DNA from: Methanosarcina vacuolata Z-761
GTDB taxonomy: Archaea; Halobacteriota; Methanosarcinia; Methanosarcinales; Methanosarcinaceae
Length of the DNA stretch: 64,000 nucleotides
NCBI RefSeq assembly: GCF_000969905.1
Contig: NZ_CP009520.1
Span: 1,550,001-1,614,000 of the forward strand
Reading direction: 5' to 3'
This document shows, piece by piece, positions 45,681 to 54,146 of this stretch. Below the pieces are notes generated by a model. That model saw nothing but the letters and a program-made list of their open reading frames with translations, made no database searches and had not been told where the DNA came from. The translations under genes and the position numbers were made by a program. Each line of letters begins with the position of its first letter. Within the stretch, counting starts at the first letter, position 1.

Positions 45681-46712
45681 ATGTACAGAATGATAAGGAC
45701 TGCTCCGGAAAAAGGAGAAGAGTTAAGGAAAAAAGCAATTCAAGGGGGATTTCTGGATACTTCAAGAAAGATTCGAAAAGTCAGGACTGAAGAAGGCAAT
45801 TTTCTGGAAATCCCGGTTACGGAGTCTGCATACGACAGTGCGGACAGTTTTCTGGTTCTTGAACAGGAAAATCCGGAATTCCTTGAAAAGCCCAACTCTC
45901 TCAAGGATTCCCTTAAAGGTTTTCTTTCCGAAACTGAACTTGCATCTGTCCCGTCAGGCTGGCAGGTCCTGGGAGACATAATAATAGTTTTCATCCCTGA
46001 AATCCTGGAAGATAAAAAAACGAGAATAGCTGAGTCTTTACTTTCTATGTACCCAAAGTGCAGGACCGTTGTAAGGGATTTTGGAATTGAAGGGCAGTTC
46101 CGCCAGCCAAAAAGAGAACTCCTTCTCGGCAGTGAAACCGAAACCATCCACAAGGAACATGGCTGCTTTTTTAAGCAGGACGTAACAAAGGTAATGTACT
46201 CCAAAGGCAACCTTGAAGAGAGAAAGAGGATGAGCCAGCTCGGAGAAGGAGAAGTTATAGTGGATATGTTTGCGGGAATAGGGTACTTCTCAATTCCTAT
46301 GGCTGTGCATTCCAGGCCAAAAAAAATTGTTGGGATAGAAATTAATCCTGAGTCTTTTGCCTATCTTAAGGAAAACATCAGATTAAATAAGGTAGAGGAT
46401 ATCTTTATCCCAATCTGTGGGGACTGCTCAAAGTTTGCTCCTGAAGGAACAGCCGATCGCGTGCTTATGGGGTATGTAGGAACAACACACCACTATCTTG
46501 AGCCGGCTATAAAGGCCCTGAAAAAAAGCGGGGGAATTCTGCACTATCACGAAACAGTCCCGGAAAGTCTTGCTAGAACCAGACCCCAGGAAAGGATCGA
46601 AAAAGCTGCCTGTGCCCTTGGAAAGAAGGTTGAGATTCTGGAAACCCACCGGATAAAAAAGTACTCTCCTGGTGTCCTGCATGTGGTTGTGGACGCACGG
46701 ATATTCGAATAA
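45681..46712 (+). CDS. taw2: tRNA 4-demethylwyosine aminocarboxypropyltransferase (Taw2/TYW2)
   Basis: A 343-residue Trm5/TYW2-family protein. Taw2 transfers the aminocarboxypropyl group of SAM to the 4-demethylwyosine base at position 37 of tRNA-Phe. The SAM site is VDMFAGIGYFSIP at about residues 193-205, followed by GIEINPESFAYLKENI. The discriminating motif is MGYVGTTHHYL and, downstream, ILHYHETVPE; Trm5 has an NPP(Y/S)-type motif at that point instead. The C-terminal IKKYSPGVLHVVVDARIF matches archaeal TYW2. The N-terminal about 140 residues are the variable tRNA-binding part. Confidence 0.85.
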   Translation: MYRMIRTAPEKGEELRKKAIQGGFLDTSRKIRKVRTEEGNFLEIPVTESAYDSADSFLVLEQENPEFLEKPNSLKDSLKGFLSETELASVPSGWQVLGDIIIVFIPEILEDKKTRIAESLLSMYPKCRTVVRDFGIEGQFRQPKRELLLGSETETIHKEHGCFFKQDVTKVMYSKGNLEERKRMSQLGEGEVIVDMFAGIGYFSIPMAVHSRPKKIVGIEINPESFAYLKENIRLNKVEDIFIPICGDCSKFAPEGTADRVLMGYVGTTHHYLEPAIKALKKSGGILHYHETVPESLARTRPQERIEKAACALGKKVEILETHRIKKYSPGVLHVVVDARIFE

Positions 46713-46826
46713 AAATTTGAAATTTCTCTTTTAATTCTGTACAAAAGGAAATATCAAAGCGGTAATTATTAAAGCAGCAACTCGCAAAGCAGTACTCACA
46801 GACAGAAGTTCTCAAAGCGGGAATTC

Positions 46827-47319
46827 TCAATATTGTGCTGTAGCCTGCTTGATTGCGCTACAGAGTTCTTCAGGTTTCCTGGAGCTCAGAAGCATTCTTT
46901 CCCCTGAAATAAGTTTGAGGATTACAACTGGGCTAACTTTTTTAGAAGATTGTGACACATCAGATTCTTTTTCAGTGAGGGGGTCATAAACCTTAATTTT
47001 GCAGTCCTCCACTACATGTAAAGGAATCTTTTTGGAGGACAGATTCAGGGGGACCAGGCGAACGTATATTCCATTACTTCTCACTTCAGTTATATGCTTT
47101 GTACAGTACAACATAAAAGGGAAATAACCCGAAGACGATCCAGAGAGCAAACAGGTATGTTCCAGGGATGTTATCGATTCCGGCAGGTCTTCCAAAAATA
47201 AGGCTATGGATTTCAATATACCAGAGCAGAAGCGCAGGATAAAGGACCGAAATCAGGAAAAAATTGTTCCGCAAATCCTGTACTTCCCTAAAAATTACGT
47301 CTGCTTTTGGCTGTTCCAC
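46827..47319 (-). pseudogene. Frameshifted copy of the FREVQ-type membrane protein
   Basis: The N-terminal part (MEQPKADVIFREVQ through LFALWIVFGLF) and the C-terminal part (CTKHITEVRSNGIYVR to the end) lie in different frames. Compared with the intact gene at 51064-51558, a run of five A residues (plus strand) is reduced to three near 47121-47126, a two-base loss. Otherwise the copies are very similar, so inactivation is recent. Confidence 0.9.
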
Positions 47320-48363
47320 AAACTTCCTTCCTTGATACGTGCCTAATTTATTTGTGTTTTAATTGGAGACTCACTTTAAATTGCCTTGCTGACAGGCATC
47401 TCAATAGTGCTGAAATTTATCTTACGGTTACTAATTGAACTGCATATAGTGTTCGTACACACAACCAAATTCTTTTCCATGCGTCTTCGGTTAAGTGAAG
47501 AATCGTAATAAATTGCGTCAATTTCCTCAACATCTGTTAAATATTTTAATAAATTATGAGCTGGAACAGGGTATCGATTTCATGTAAAGAGGCAAAGATT
47601 TAAAGCAGGCTTCCAGTGCTAAATCGATAGCTTTCAGGTAAGAAAATTCCTTAACCGATGACCAATGAATTCTTTTCCATTTTTATAGTATTATTTAGAT
47701 ACCAGTATACCAATTCAGTATTGGAGCAGGGGTATGTAGTAGAAAATGTTCCTGATTTTCTCTATAAAAACTGAGTAATAAACCTTCCAAAAAAATGGAA
47801 AATTGTACATATTTTTTAATTTAAAAATTTGAAAATAATATGAGTGTGAAAAAACGACAACTATTGTTAAAAATCAAAAAAAATGAAGAAAAGTAGTCCG
47901 TGAGATGATAAAGAACAGATCAGATTAATAAAAGTTGGGCTGGCGGGTTCTGTCAAGTTGACGGATGCTGGGCGCTTTATAGGCTCAACTGTATCTGGAC
48001 AAACTCCTTAACACCTGTAGACTTGACAGTACCTAAATTACATTACGCGTTATCTTTTTATTAATTTTTGAATATGAGTCGCGACATATACTTAAATAAA
48101 TAATTTATGACCAAATCATCAAACAGTAAAAATATTAAAAAGTAATTTCAGGCACAAAATTTGTTTAAGAATCACACAGTTAGAGAAATTGGCCGGAAAA
48201 GTTATAAAGAGTTAAGTAAGAGAAGTTTATGGAGTTCAGGTGACCTGGAAAGTACTTTTGAATTCCATAAACACGCCTTAAGAAGCATTATCAAGTTAGC
48301 TTAGCTTATATTTAAGCTTGATTGATTCTGCCTCCTGAGTTAAAAGATACAGGAGTAGTATGA
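47320..48363. other. Intergenic region with MITE copy E and duplicated segment
   Basis: About 1040 bases. It includes element copy E and the remainder of duplicate segment copy 1. The 400 bases from about 47906 are AT-rich with no recognised feature and should include the promoter of the secreted-protein gene. Confidence 0.6.
47478..47667 (-). mobile_element. MITE-like element, family 1, copy E, with target duplication and known empty site
   Basis: 190 bp from CATGCGTCTTCGGTTAAG to CTTAACCGATGACCAATG. AATTCTTTTC flanks it on both sides (47468-47477 and 47668-47677). The paralogous segment has a single AATTCTCTTC at 51720-51729 and no element. Confidence 0.92.
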
Positions 48364-49322
48364 ATGACAATGAAAAGAAAATTTGTAGTAGGAATTCTAC
48401 TTTTTGTTATGTGTATGATTCTTCTGCCCTCTGTAAGTGCACAAGAATCATCAAAAATAAGTGAGAAGCCTTCTGAATCTGACTTTCCGCAGATGTCCAT
48501 TCAATTTTCATAATTTTTCTTGCTATCGTTTTTTCTGAAAATTACCCTGCTTATTCAAGCTTCATTGAAAGATTCTAACCTCTATTTCCGGAAGTTTCAG
48601 TTGAGATAATAATTGTAAATTATTGAACAGATGCACAAAAACGATAGCCGAAAAAATGTTCTTTTTTTCAAGACATCTGCGGAAGGTCGGCTGAATTTGA
48701 ACAAGGTCTAATAAATACACTAAATTCTAACACCGAACTATCTACAGATAATGTGATTGCGAACTATTGTAAAGCAAATAAAGACAAAATTCCAAAAAAC
48801 AGTTTATTAAGTAACGATTCAAGTAGTTATCAACTAAAAGATGGATCAAATATAACTTTCACAAAGGATGGCTATATTGTAATTGATAGCTTGAAAGAAG
48901 AAGCAAACAAATATAACACTCAATCGAGTAATAAAAACAATGTAATGAATCCACAATGGGTAGTTCCTCCAGCTTATACTGATCCGATAAAATATAGCGT
49001 GAGCTGGTATAATTATCTAGGCTGGAAATTATTTACAGTCTACACAAAAGGGTATTTTGGGTATGATTATAATACTGTTGAGGCTTATCACATAGACTCC
49101 TGGTACTCAAAATATATAGTTTTCAATCCATGGGAGGTTTCGAACTGGCATGAGGGTGCAAGACAAACTTCTTCTACTACTGCAGAGGTTTATTGTGATG
49201 GGCGTTTCAGTTGGGGATATACAATTTCTGGGAACACTATAAAAGTACAAGATAAATATATAGAGCTAGATATGTCTTGTAACAAATATGGACAAGTTAC
49301 TAAAAGTTACATTGATAATTAA
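48364..49322 (+). pseudogene. Secreted-protein gene split by a small insertion
   Basis: The 5' part (48364-48482) encodes a signal peptide (KRKFVVGILLFVMCMILLPS, cleavage near VSA-QE) and then QESSKISEKPSE. A non-coding element follows. The 3' part resumes as FEQGLINTLNSNTELSTDNV and continues to 49322 with an aromatic-rich C-terminal domain (YSVSWYNYLGWKLFTVYTKG, YHIDSWYSKY, VSNWHEGARQ). Removing 218 bases (element plus one 10-bp duplication) joins both parts in one frame of 247 codons including stop. As it stands, only a 49-residue truncated product or an internal GTG start (48753) could be made. The mature domain is not recognised; it could be a secreted binding protein or toxin. Confidence 0.8.
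48483..48690. mobile_element. Inverted-repeat element inside the secreted-protein gene
   Basis: Left end CTTTCCGCAGATGTC...CTATCGTTTTT; right end is its inverted counterpart AAAACGATAG...GACATCTGCGGAAGG. Flanks are CTGAATCTGA (48473-48482) and CTGAATTTGA (48691-48700), a 10-bp duplication with one mismatch. About 208 bp, no coding capacity. Confidence 0.75.
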
Positions 49323-49386
49323 TTGAGCGTTATTAAAAATCTAGAAAGAATTGGTTAGTAAAACAGTTACTAAAAGATTTTAATGC

Positions 49387-49628
49387 AATATCCTTAATAT
49401 TTTTTTGAATATTGAGACTCTGGTCCAAAATCCAGTGATTTTTGCATTTTTTGATTGAAAATCTGAATTAGCAAGAAAAATTCGGTTTTCACTAAAATCA
49501 ATATTCGGTATCTAAAGACGTCAATCCCTAAGTTGTATTACAAGGATTGTGACCAATTACAAAATCTAGTGATTTTGAATTTTACATTCATCACTAGATT
49601 TTGGTACTGAGTCAATATTGAGGATATT
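49387..49628. mobile_element. Putative 240-bp inverted-repeat element, family 3
   Basis: Imperfect ends: AATATCC at the outer edges, then AATATTGAGACTCTGGTCCA with AAATCCAGTGAT on the left, and the inverted ATCACTAGATTTTGGTACTG with AGTCAATATT on the right. Only one copy is in the window. Confidence 0.55.
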
Positions 49629-49812
49629 TTATTTTTTAGAATATAAATGGTATTGAAGCTTTTAGTCAAATAGATTCATGTGCGTTTATAAAGTAAATAT
49701 ATAACGTTCACTCAAATATTATCTGTAATACAGTACTTAATGAGTCTATTTCGAAAAATAAGTTTGTTTGGTGTCACTAGAGTAGGGGACTACAAGCAAA
49801 CCAATATATGAG

Positions 49813-49942
49813 GAGCCTATCCCAAAAGTTACTTTACTCTTAATCATTGGGAATTCTCAGAATTATTTTCATGATCATAAGCTTGATTGATTATTCAAAA
49901 TACAAGGTCTATGAAGCAAATTTCAAGTTTTGGGATGAACTC
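49813..49942. mobile_element. MITE-like element, family 2, copy 2
   Basis: 130 bp with ends GAGCCTATCCCAAAA and (reverse complement) GAGTTCATCCCAAAA. The interior matches copy 1 at 45075-45206. It abuts family 1 copy F. Confidence 0.7.
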
Positions 49943-49947
49943 GATTT

Positions 49948-50053
49948 CATGCATCTTCGGTTAAGTAAAGAACTGTGGCAAATTGCTTCAGTTCCCTCAA
50001 CATTCGTTAAATATTTTAATTTATTATGAACTGGAACAGGATATTGATTTTCA
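49948..50053 (-). mobile_element. Family 1 element, truncated copy F
   Basis: Begins CATGCATCTTCGGTTAAG and follows the family 1 sequence through GAACTGGAACAGGATATTGA, then diverges. About the second half of the element is missing. Confidence 0.8.
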
Positions 50054-50192
50054 AAAAAATACTGCGGAATGTGGGATTAATGTATATGATTTAAATTACA
50101 GGGTATTTTTATAGCTCTAAAAAGATGTGTAGAGACCAAGACATATCTTCTTAAAAGTAAACTAATCCTTATTATAGGGGTGTATTTTTTTC

Positions 50193-50762
50193 ATGACACA
50201 AAAATTAATATATAAGATATTATTTACCTTTGCTTTTATTATTATTTTGATTTTCGGAATAAAATTATTATTTACACCAACGTTTGTTGCTACGGATACA
50301 CCAGGTCATGAATCATATGTGTCTAGCTTAATTATTCAATTCAAAGATGGCATTACTGAACAGGAATCAAGAGAAATTCTTGAAAATTACAATTTGACTA
50401 TGTATAAACTAGATTACAATGTTCATGATATGGACAAATATTACATAACAGTCAATAAAGATGAAGCGACACAAATAAAATATGAGTTGAGAAAAGAAAA
50501 AAATTGGATAGGAGTTACTCCTGATGTCGAAAAAGGAAATTATTGCATGATTTCAATATCTGAACAAGCTATTCAAGATAAAAATTTTATTGAAATGCTA
50601 AACAAACGTAATCTTCAGGTGAAAAAGTTCTTCTGGTGCCGTGTTATTTTCACAGATCACACTAAAAATGGGATTTCTCAGGAAAATGCAAATGAATTAA
50701 GAAGCAGGCTTGAAAAAGACGAGAATATTTTCACTGTATTCGTTGAACATGTTGAATCATAA
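50193..50762 (+). CDS. UPF0228 family protein
   Basis: A 189-residue protein of the UPF0228 family, which is known mainly from Methanosarcina (from memory). An N-terminal signal-anchor helix (ILFTFAFIIILIFGIKLLFT) is followed by ATDTPGHESYVSSLIIQFKD, ENYNLTMYKLDYNVHDMDKY, and a second half ending DENIFTVFVEHVES. The soluble part looks like two ferredoxin-like alpha/beta units and should lie outside the membrane. Function unknown. Ribosome site GGGGTG. It sits within the element-rich region but is intact. Confidence 0.88.
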   Translation: MTQKLIYKILFTFAFIIILIFGIKLLFTPTFVATDTPGHESYVSSLIIQFKDGITEQESREILENYNLTMYKLDYNVHDMDKYYITVNKDEATQIKYELRKEKNWIGVTPDVEKGNYCMISISEQAIQDKNFIEMLNKRNLQVKKFFWCRVIFTDHTKNGISQENANELRSRLEKDENIFTVFVEHVES

Positions 50763-51063
50763 ATATTTAAAAATCGATGCAATTCGGGCTCTATAATAGT
50801 CGTCTTAATCATTATACAGACTATAGTAGCTTATATTAATGTTTAACTTGACTCTGTCAAATTCTGTAGTCCTTACTAAACGTCGATAACTTTCCAGCCA
50901 TCCAAGTACATTCTACTATCCATCTGTAAGGAAGTACTTAAAAGCCTTTGACATCATTAATATGCTTAACTCTGGACAACAGGAATTCTCAAAGCGGAAA
51001 TTATTAAAGCAGAAATTCTCAAAGCAGTAATCGCAAAGACAGAAACTCGCAAAGCAGGAATTC
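50763..51063. other. Intergenic region with degenerate repeats
   Basis: About 300 bases. From about 50980 there are degenerate AAAGCAG(A/T)AA-type repeats that also occur in the paralogous segment at about 46752-46830. Confidence 0.5.
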
Positions 51064-51915
51064 TCAGTATTCTGCTGTAGCCTGCTTGATTGCGCTACAG
51101 AGTTCTTCAGGTTTCCTGGAGCTCAGGAGCATTCGTTCTCCTGAAATAAGTTTGAGGATTACAACCGGGCTAACTTTTTTGGAAGACTGTGACACATCAG
51201 ATTCTTTTCCAGTGAGAGGGTCATAAACCTTAATTTTGCAGTCCTCCACTACATATAAAGGGATTTTCTTGGAGGAGAGATTAAGGGGTACCAGGCGAAC
51301 GTATATTCCATCACTTCTTACTTCAGTTATGTGCTTTGTACAGTAAAACATAAGAGGGAAAAATAACCCGAAGACAACCCAGAGCGCAAACAGATATGTT
51401 CCAGGAATATTCTTAATTCCGACAGGTCTTCCAAAAATCAGGCTATGGATTTCGATATACCAGAGAAGGAGCGCAGGATAAAGGACCGAAACCAGGAAGA
51501 AATTGTTCCGCAGATCCTGTACTTCCCTAAAAATCACATCTGCTTTTGGCTTTTCCACAAAATCCCTTCTTTGAAACCTGTCTGATTCATTTTTGTTTTA
51601 ACTGGAGACTTAATTTTTAGATTGCCTGGCTGACAGAAATCCCGATATTGCTGAAATTTATATTACAGCTACTAATTGGCTACTAATTGAACTGCATATG
51701 GTGTTTATACACCCGACCGAATTCTCTTCCGTTTAATAAGTATTATTTAGATACCAGCATACCGACTCAGTATTGGAGTAGGGGTATGTAGTAGAAAATA
51801 TTCCTGATTTTCTCTATAAAAACTGAGTAATAAACCTTCCGAAAAAAATTAAAAATTGTATACATTTTTTAATTTAAAAATTTGAGAATAATAAAAGTGT
51901 AAAAAAACGACGGTA
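50990..51915. repeat. Segmental duplication, copy 2 (element-free)
   Basis: Counterpart of 46752-47905. It retains the intact membrane-protein gene and the unoccupied target site AATTCTCTTC at 51720-51729. Confidence 0.9.
51064..51558 (-). CDS. FREVQ-type two-helix membrane protein (DUF6141-like)
   Basis: A 164-residue protein starting at GTG with ribosome site GAAGGGAT. A short FREVQDLRNN motif precedes two membrane helices (LVSVLYPALLLWYIEI and TYLFALWVVFGLFFPLMF). A soluble PH-like C-terminal domain follows: TEVRSDGIYVRLVPLNLSSK, a KIPLYVVEDCKIKVYDP region and GERMLLSSRKPEELCSAIKQ. This is the layout of DUF6141-type proteins (from memory): a membrane pair plus a domain resembling bacterial PH domains. 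It is the intact member of a set of three, with a frameshifted copy at 46827-47319 and a diverged paralogue at 52074-52664. Function unknown. Confidence 0.8.
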   Translation of the reverse strand: MEKPKADVIFREVQDLRNNFFLVSVLYPALLLWYIEIHSLIFGRPVGIKNIPGTYLFALWVVFGLFFPLMFYCTKHITEVRSDGIYVRLVPLNLSSKKIPLYVVEDCKIKVYDPLTGKESDVSQSSKKVSPVVILKLISGERMLLSSRKPEELCSAIKQATAEY

Positions 51916-52073
51916 TCTTTTAAAAATCAAAAATTATACAGAAAAATAGTCCAAAAGACGATAACGAAAAAAGTGAATTAATAAAAGATTACTTTCTAAC
52001 GCTCTTTTTCAGGAATTTTTTAGTACTCTTTATAGCGCTACATTTAACTTTTTGATGCTCTGTGCCATATCTA
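51559..52073. other. Intergenic remainder of duplicated segment copy 2
   Basis: About 515 bases. The first 360 belong to the duplicated segment; the rest is AT-rich with no recognised feature. Confidence 0.5.
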
Positions 52074-52664
52074 TTACTTTTCAATAGACCTTCTAATAGC
52101 TTCTGAGAGTTTTTCCGGGGTCTGGGACCCAATCATTAGCTTTTTCACTTTTTTCCCATCTGCAAATTCGAAAAGTACACCCCTGTTACCTGCCATATTA
52201 TAGGCATTTCCCTTTATTCCGTAGCGAATGCCCCAGCCTCCATAATCTCTGACAGGGTTATAGGTTAGGACTTTGTAATTTTGAATACTCTCAAATGGAA
52301 ATCTTTTGAATGATAGATGAAAAGGGTAAACGCGAACATATAGCCCGTCCTTTCTGACCTCAGTAACCAGCTTCATGGAATAAAATAAAATAGGAAAAAG
52401 AATCCCGAATAATAGAAGTAAAAGAAACATCATCCAGTCAGGAGCCGGGTTATTTCCAAAAGGCTTTCCAAGTAAGAGCTGCTTATAAGCCCCATACCAT
52501 GAAAGAACAACGGGGATCGCAATAATGAGCCAGATCCAGATCTGGTTCATTTTTTGAACTTCTCGAAAAAGAACTTGAGAATTCACTTGCTTTGGATTAT
52601 TCATTTGCTTTTGACCAATTTGCTTTTGACCATTCAATTTTCTATCTACATCTACAAAATCCAT
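52074..52664 (-). CDS. Diverged FREVQ-type membrane protein (DUF6141-like)
   Basis: A 196-residue paralogue of the gene at 51064-51558. It has a longer polar N-terminus with repeated QKQ units (NGQKQIGQKQMNNPKQ), then LFREVQKMNQIWIWL, two helices, FYSMKLVTEVRKDGLYVRVY, PFHLSFKRFPFESIQNYKVL, and QTPEKLSEAIRRSIE. The shared framework with low overall identity shows an older duplication than the other pair. The YNPVRDYGGWGIRYGIKGNA segment is typical of DUF6141-like proteins with a GGWGIR core (from memory); the shorter paralogue lacks it. Confidence 0.8.
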   Translation of the reverse strand: MDFVDVDRKLNGQKQIGQKQMNNPKQVNSQVLFREVQKMNQIWIWLIIAIPVVLSWYGAYKQLLLGKPFGNNPAPDWMMFLLLLLFGILFPILFYSMKLVTEVRKDGLYVRVYPFHLSFKRFPFESIQNYKVLTYNPVRDYGGWGIRYGIKGNAYNMAGNRGVLFEFADGKKVKKLMIGSQTPEKLSEAIRRSIEK

Positions 52665-52834
52665 TTTTTACTAGGTCTCTAAATTATGTAAAATGCATTG
52701 TTGGTCTCATAAAACTTGTATGAGATAGGAGTTTCTTAGGTTTGAGATCAGACTATTCTAAAATATAACATCACAAAAGTAATATCTGCAGAAAAATTAA
52801 AGAAAAATAATTAAATAAGTGCGTTTTTATGAAA

Positions 52835-53203
52835 TTAATAACCTAATCTATCCATCTCTTTAATTATTGCTTCACTGAAATCCGTAAAGTGCTGGATTCC
52901 CCCTGTCCAGGCAGCAAGCATCATGGCATCATTGATCTCGGTTCTTGTGGCTCCGAATTTATGAAGTCTTTCGAGGATTTTGACCGCGCTCTGGGTGTTG
53001 TTGGTTGAGCAGGCTATAGCAAAGACTATTAAATGCTTATTTTTCATAGAAAGCCCGCCTTCCCTTTCACTCCAGATAGCTTTATAAAAGCCTGCTATCC
53101 CTTCAGCGAAATCTTCGTTTATCTGTCCGGCATATTCAATAGACCTGGGCATAAACCCTTTTAATTCCCTTACTTCTTTAGCCGCTTTTTCCATAATTAT
53201 CAT
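52835..53203 (-). CDS. Carboxymuconolactone decarboxylase / AhpD-like protein
   Basis: A 122-residue helical protein of the CMD family. It has the ordered segments MKNKHLIVFAIACSTNN, then QSAVKILERLHKFGATRTEI and NDAMMLAAWTGGIQH. AhpD members use a CxxC pair for peroxide reduction; here only one Cys (in IACSTNN) is at that place, so thiol-disulfide peroxidase activity is doubtful. The start could be the ATG at 53203 or the one at 53194 (MEKAAKE); neither has a ribosome site. Such proteins often act as redox-linked accessory proteins in methanogens, but no specific role can be named. Confidence 0.85.
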   Translation of the reverse strand: MIIMEKAAKEVRELKGFMPRSIEYAGQINEDFAEGIAGFYKAIWSEREGGLSMKNKHLIVFAIACSTNNTQSAVKILERLHKFGATRTEINDAMMLAAWTGGIQHFTDFSEAIIKEMDRLGY

Positions 53204-53432
53204 ATGTCATAAGTCAGGATCGGATATAATTCTATCTTACTAGAAAATTTACAGAATTGGGTAAATAAAAAGGTAAAGAAGAATCAAAAAGAGTAAGGAA
53301 ATGTAAAAAAAGTAAAATAATATAAAAATAACATAAAGAAATAATTACAGTAAAGAAATGCAAAAAGAAGTAAAAAGGGTATTTTTTTGCCTGGAAGTCT
53401 CAAGAATTCCTGAAAATAGACTTCAGAATCTT

Positions 53433-53900
53433 TCAGACTTGCAGTACCTCAACTGCCAGGTCGGCATTGATGATATACTCAAAATTTATTATTTCGTCCC
53501 ATTTCTGCTGCATGAATGCGGACTGGAAGCAAACTCCAATAATTTTTCCATTCTCAGAGCCTTCAAGGATTTTACTGGCAATTTCTTTTGCTTTTTCAGG
53601 GCTAATCCCTATCTTTGGCATCGAAAGCCCTCCAAGCAGGACAACAACATCAGCGTGTTTATCCGTAAGATCTCCAAGTTGCATGCCTTCATGATCCATG
53701 TAGATAGACCTGGCTTTCTCAAAATCATTGCTGGAAACAAAAGCAAGTTCCCGGTCCCGGACTACAAAACCGATAAGTTCGGCAAAAGGTGTGCAGAACC
53801 CCGGAGTTCCCACAAAAGTAATCTTTTTTGCGCCTTCGACAAGGCCCCTGAAGCTGTTCAGGATGCCTCCTACTCCCTTTGAAGTGTTTATTATTGGCAC
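53433..53900 (-). CDS. DUF2124 family methanogen protein
   Basis: A 155-residue soluble protein starting at GTG with ribosome site AAGGAG. It shows alternating strand/helix sequence with Gly-rich turns (KKITFVGTPGFCTPFAELIG, VVVLLGGLSMPKIGI, GKIIGVCFQSAFMQQKWDEI), matching the methanogen-specific DUF2124 family as I remember it. It lies 246 bases downstream of mch on the same strand, a context that fits a role in or near the methanogenic C1 pathway. Its biochemical function is unknown. Confidence 0.75.
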   Translation of the reverse strand: MPIINTSKGVGGILNSFRGLVEGAKKITFVGTPGFCTPFAELIGFVVRDRELAFVSSNDFEKARSIYMDHEGMQLGDLTDKHADVVVLLGGLSMPKIGISPEKAKEIASKILEGSENGKIIGVCFQSAFMQQKWDEIINFEYIINADLAVEVLQV

Positions 53901-54146
53901 TGAATTCTCTCCTTAAGGTTTCAGTAAAATTTTACTTCTGAACAATTCTTCATAATATCTCGTCATGACATTTCTTTGTAGCATTATATTTTTACAGTAG
54001 GATTGGAGACATTTACTTAAATAGGTGATGTTAACAGCGTTTATAAGGGAGGAATCGGGAAAAAATCACAATTTTCACCAGGAACAATAAATATAAAATT
54101 AAAAAAGTTGAATAAAATAAAAAAGAATTAAAATGACTTTTACCCT

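Larger units (their letters stand above)
46752..47905. repeat. Segmental duplication, copy 1 (contains MITE copy E)
   Basis: Homologous to about 50990-51915. The segment carries the frameshifted membrane-protein gene, its upstream region and a stretch with TAGATACCAG(T/C)ATACC and GTAGTAGAAAAT(G/A)TTCCTG. Copy 1 is longer because of the 190-bp element insertion. Confidence 0.9.
49323..50192. other. Intergenic region made largely of small elements
   Basis: About 870 bases with the element at 49387-49628, family 2 copy 2 (49813-49942) and truncated family 1 copy F (49948-50053). No gene is supported; an open frame at 49847-50029 is formed by these elements. Confidence 0.6.

Noticed and set aside
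49847-50029. 60-codon open frame
   Set aside because: It lies across two mobile-element copies and has no coding signature.
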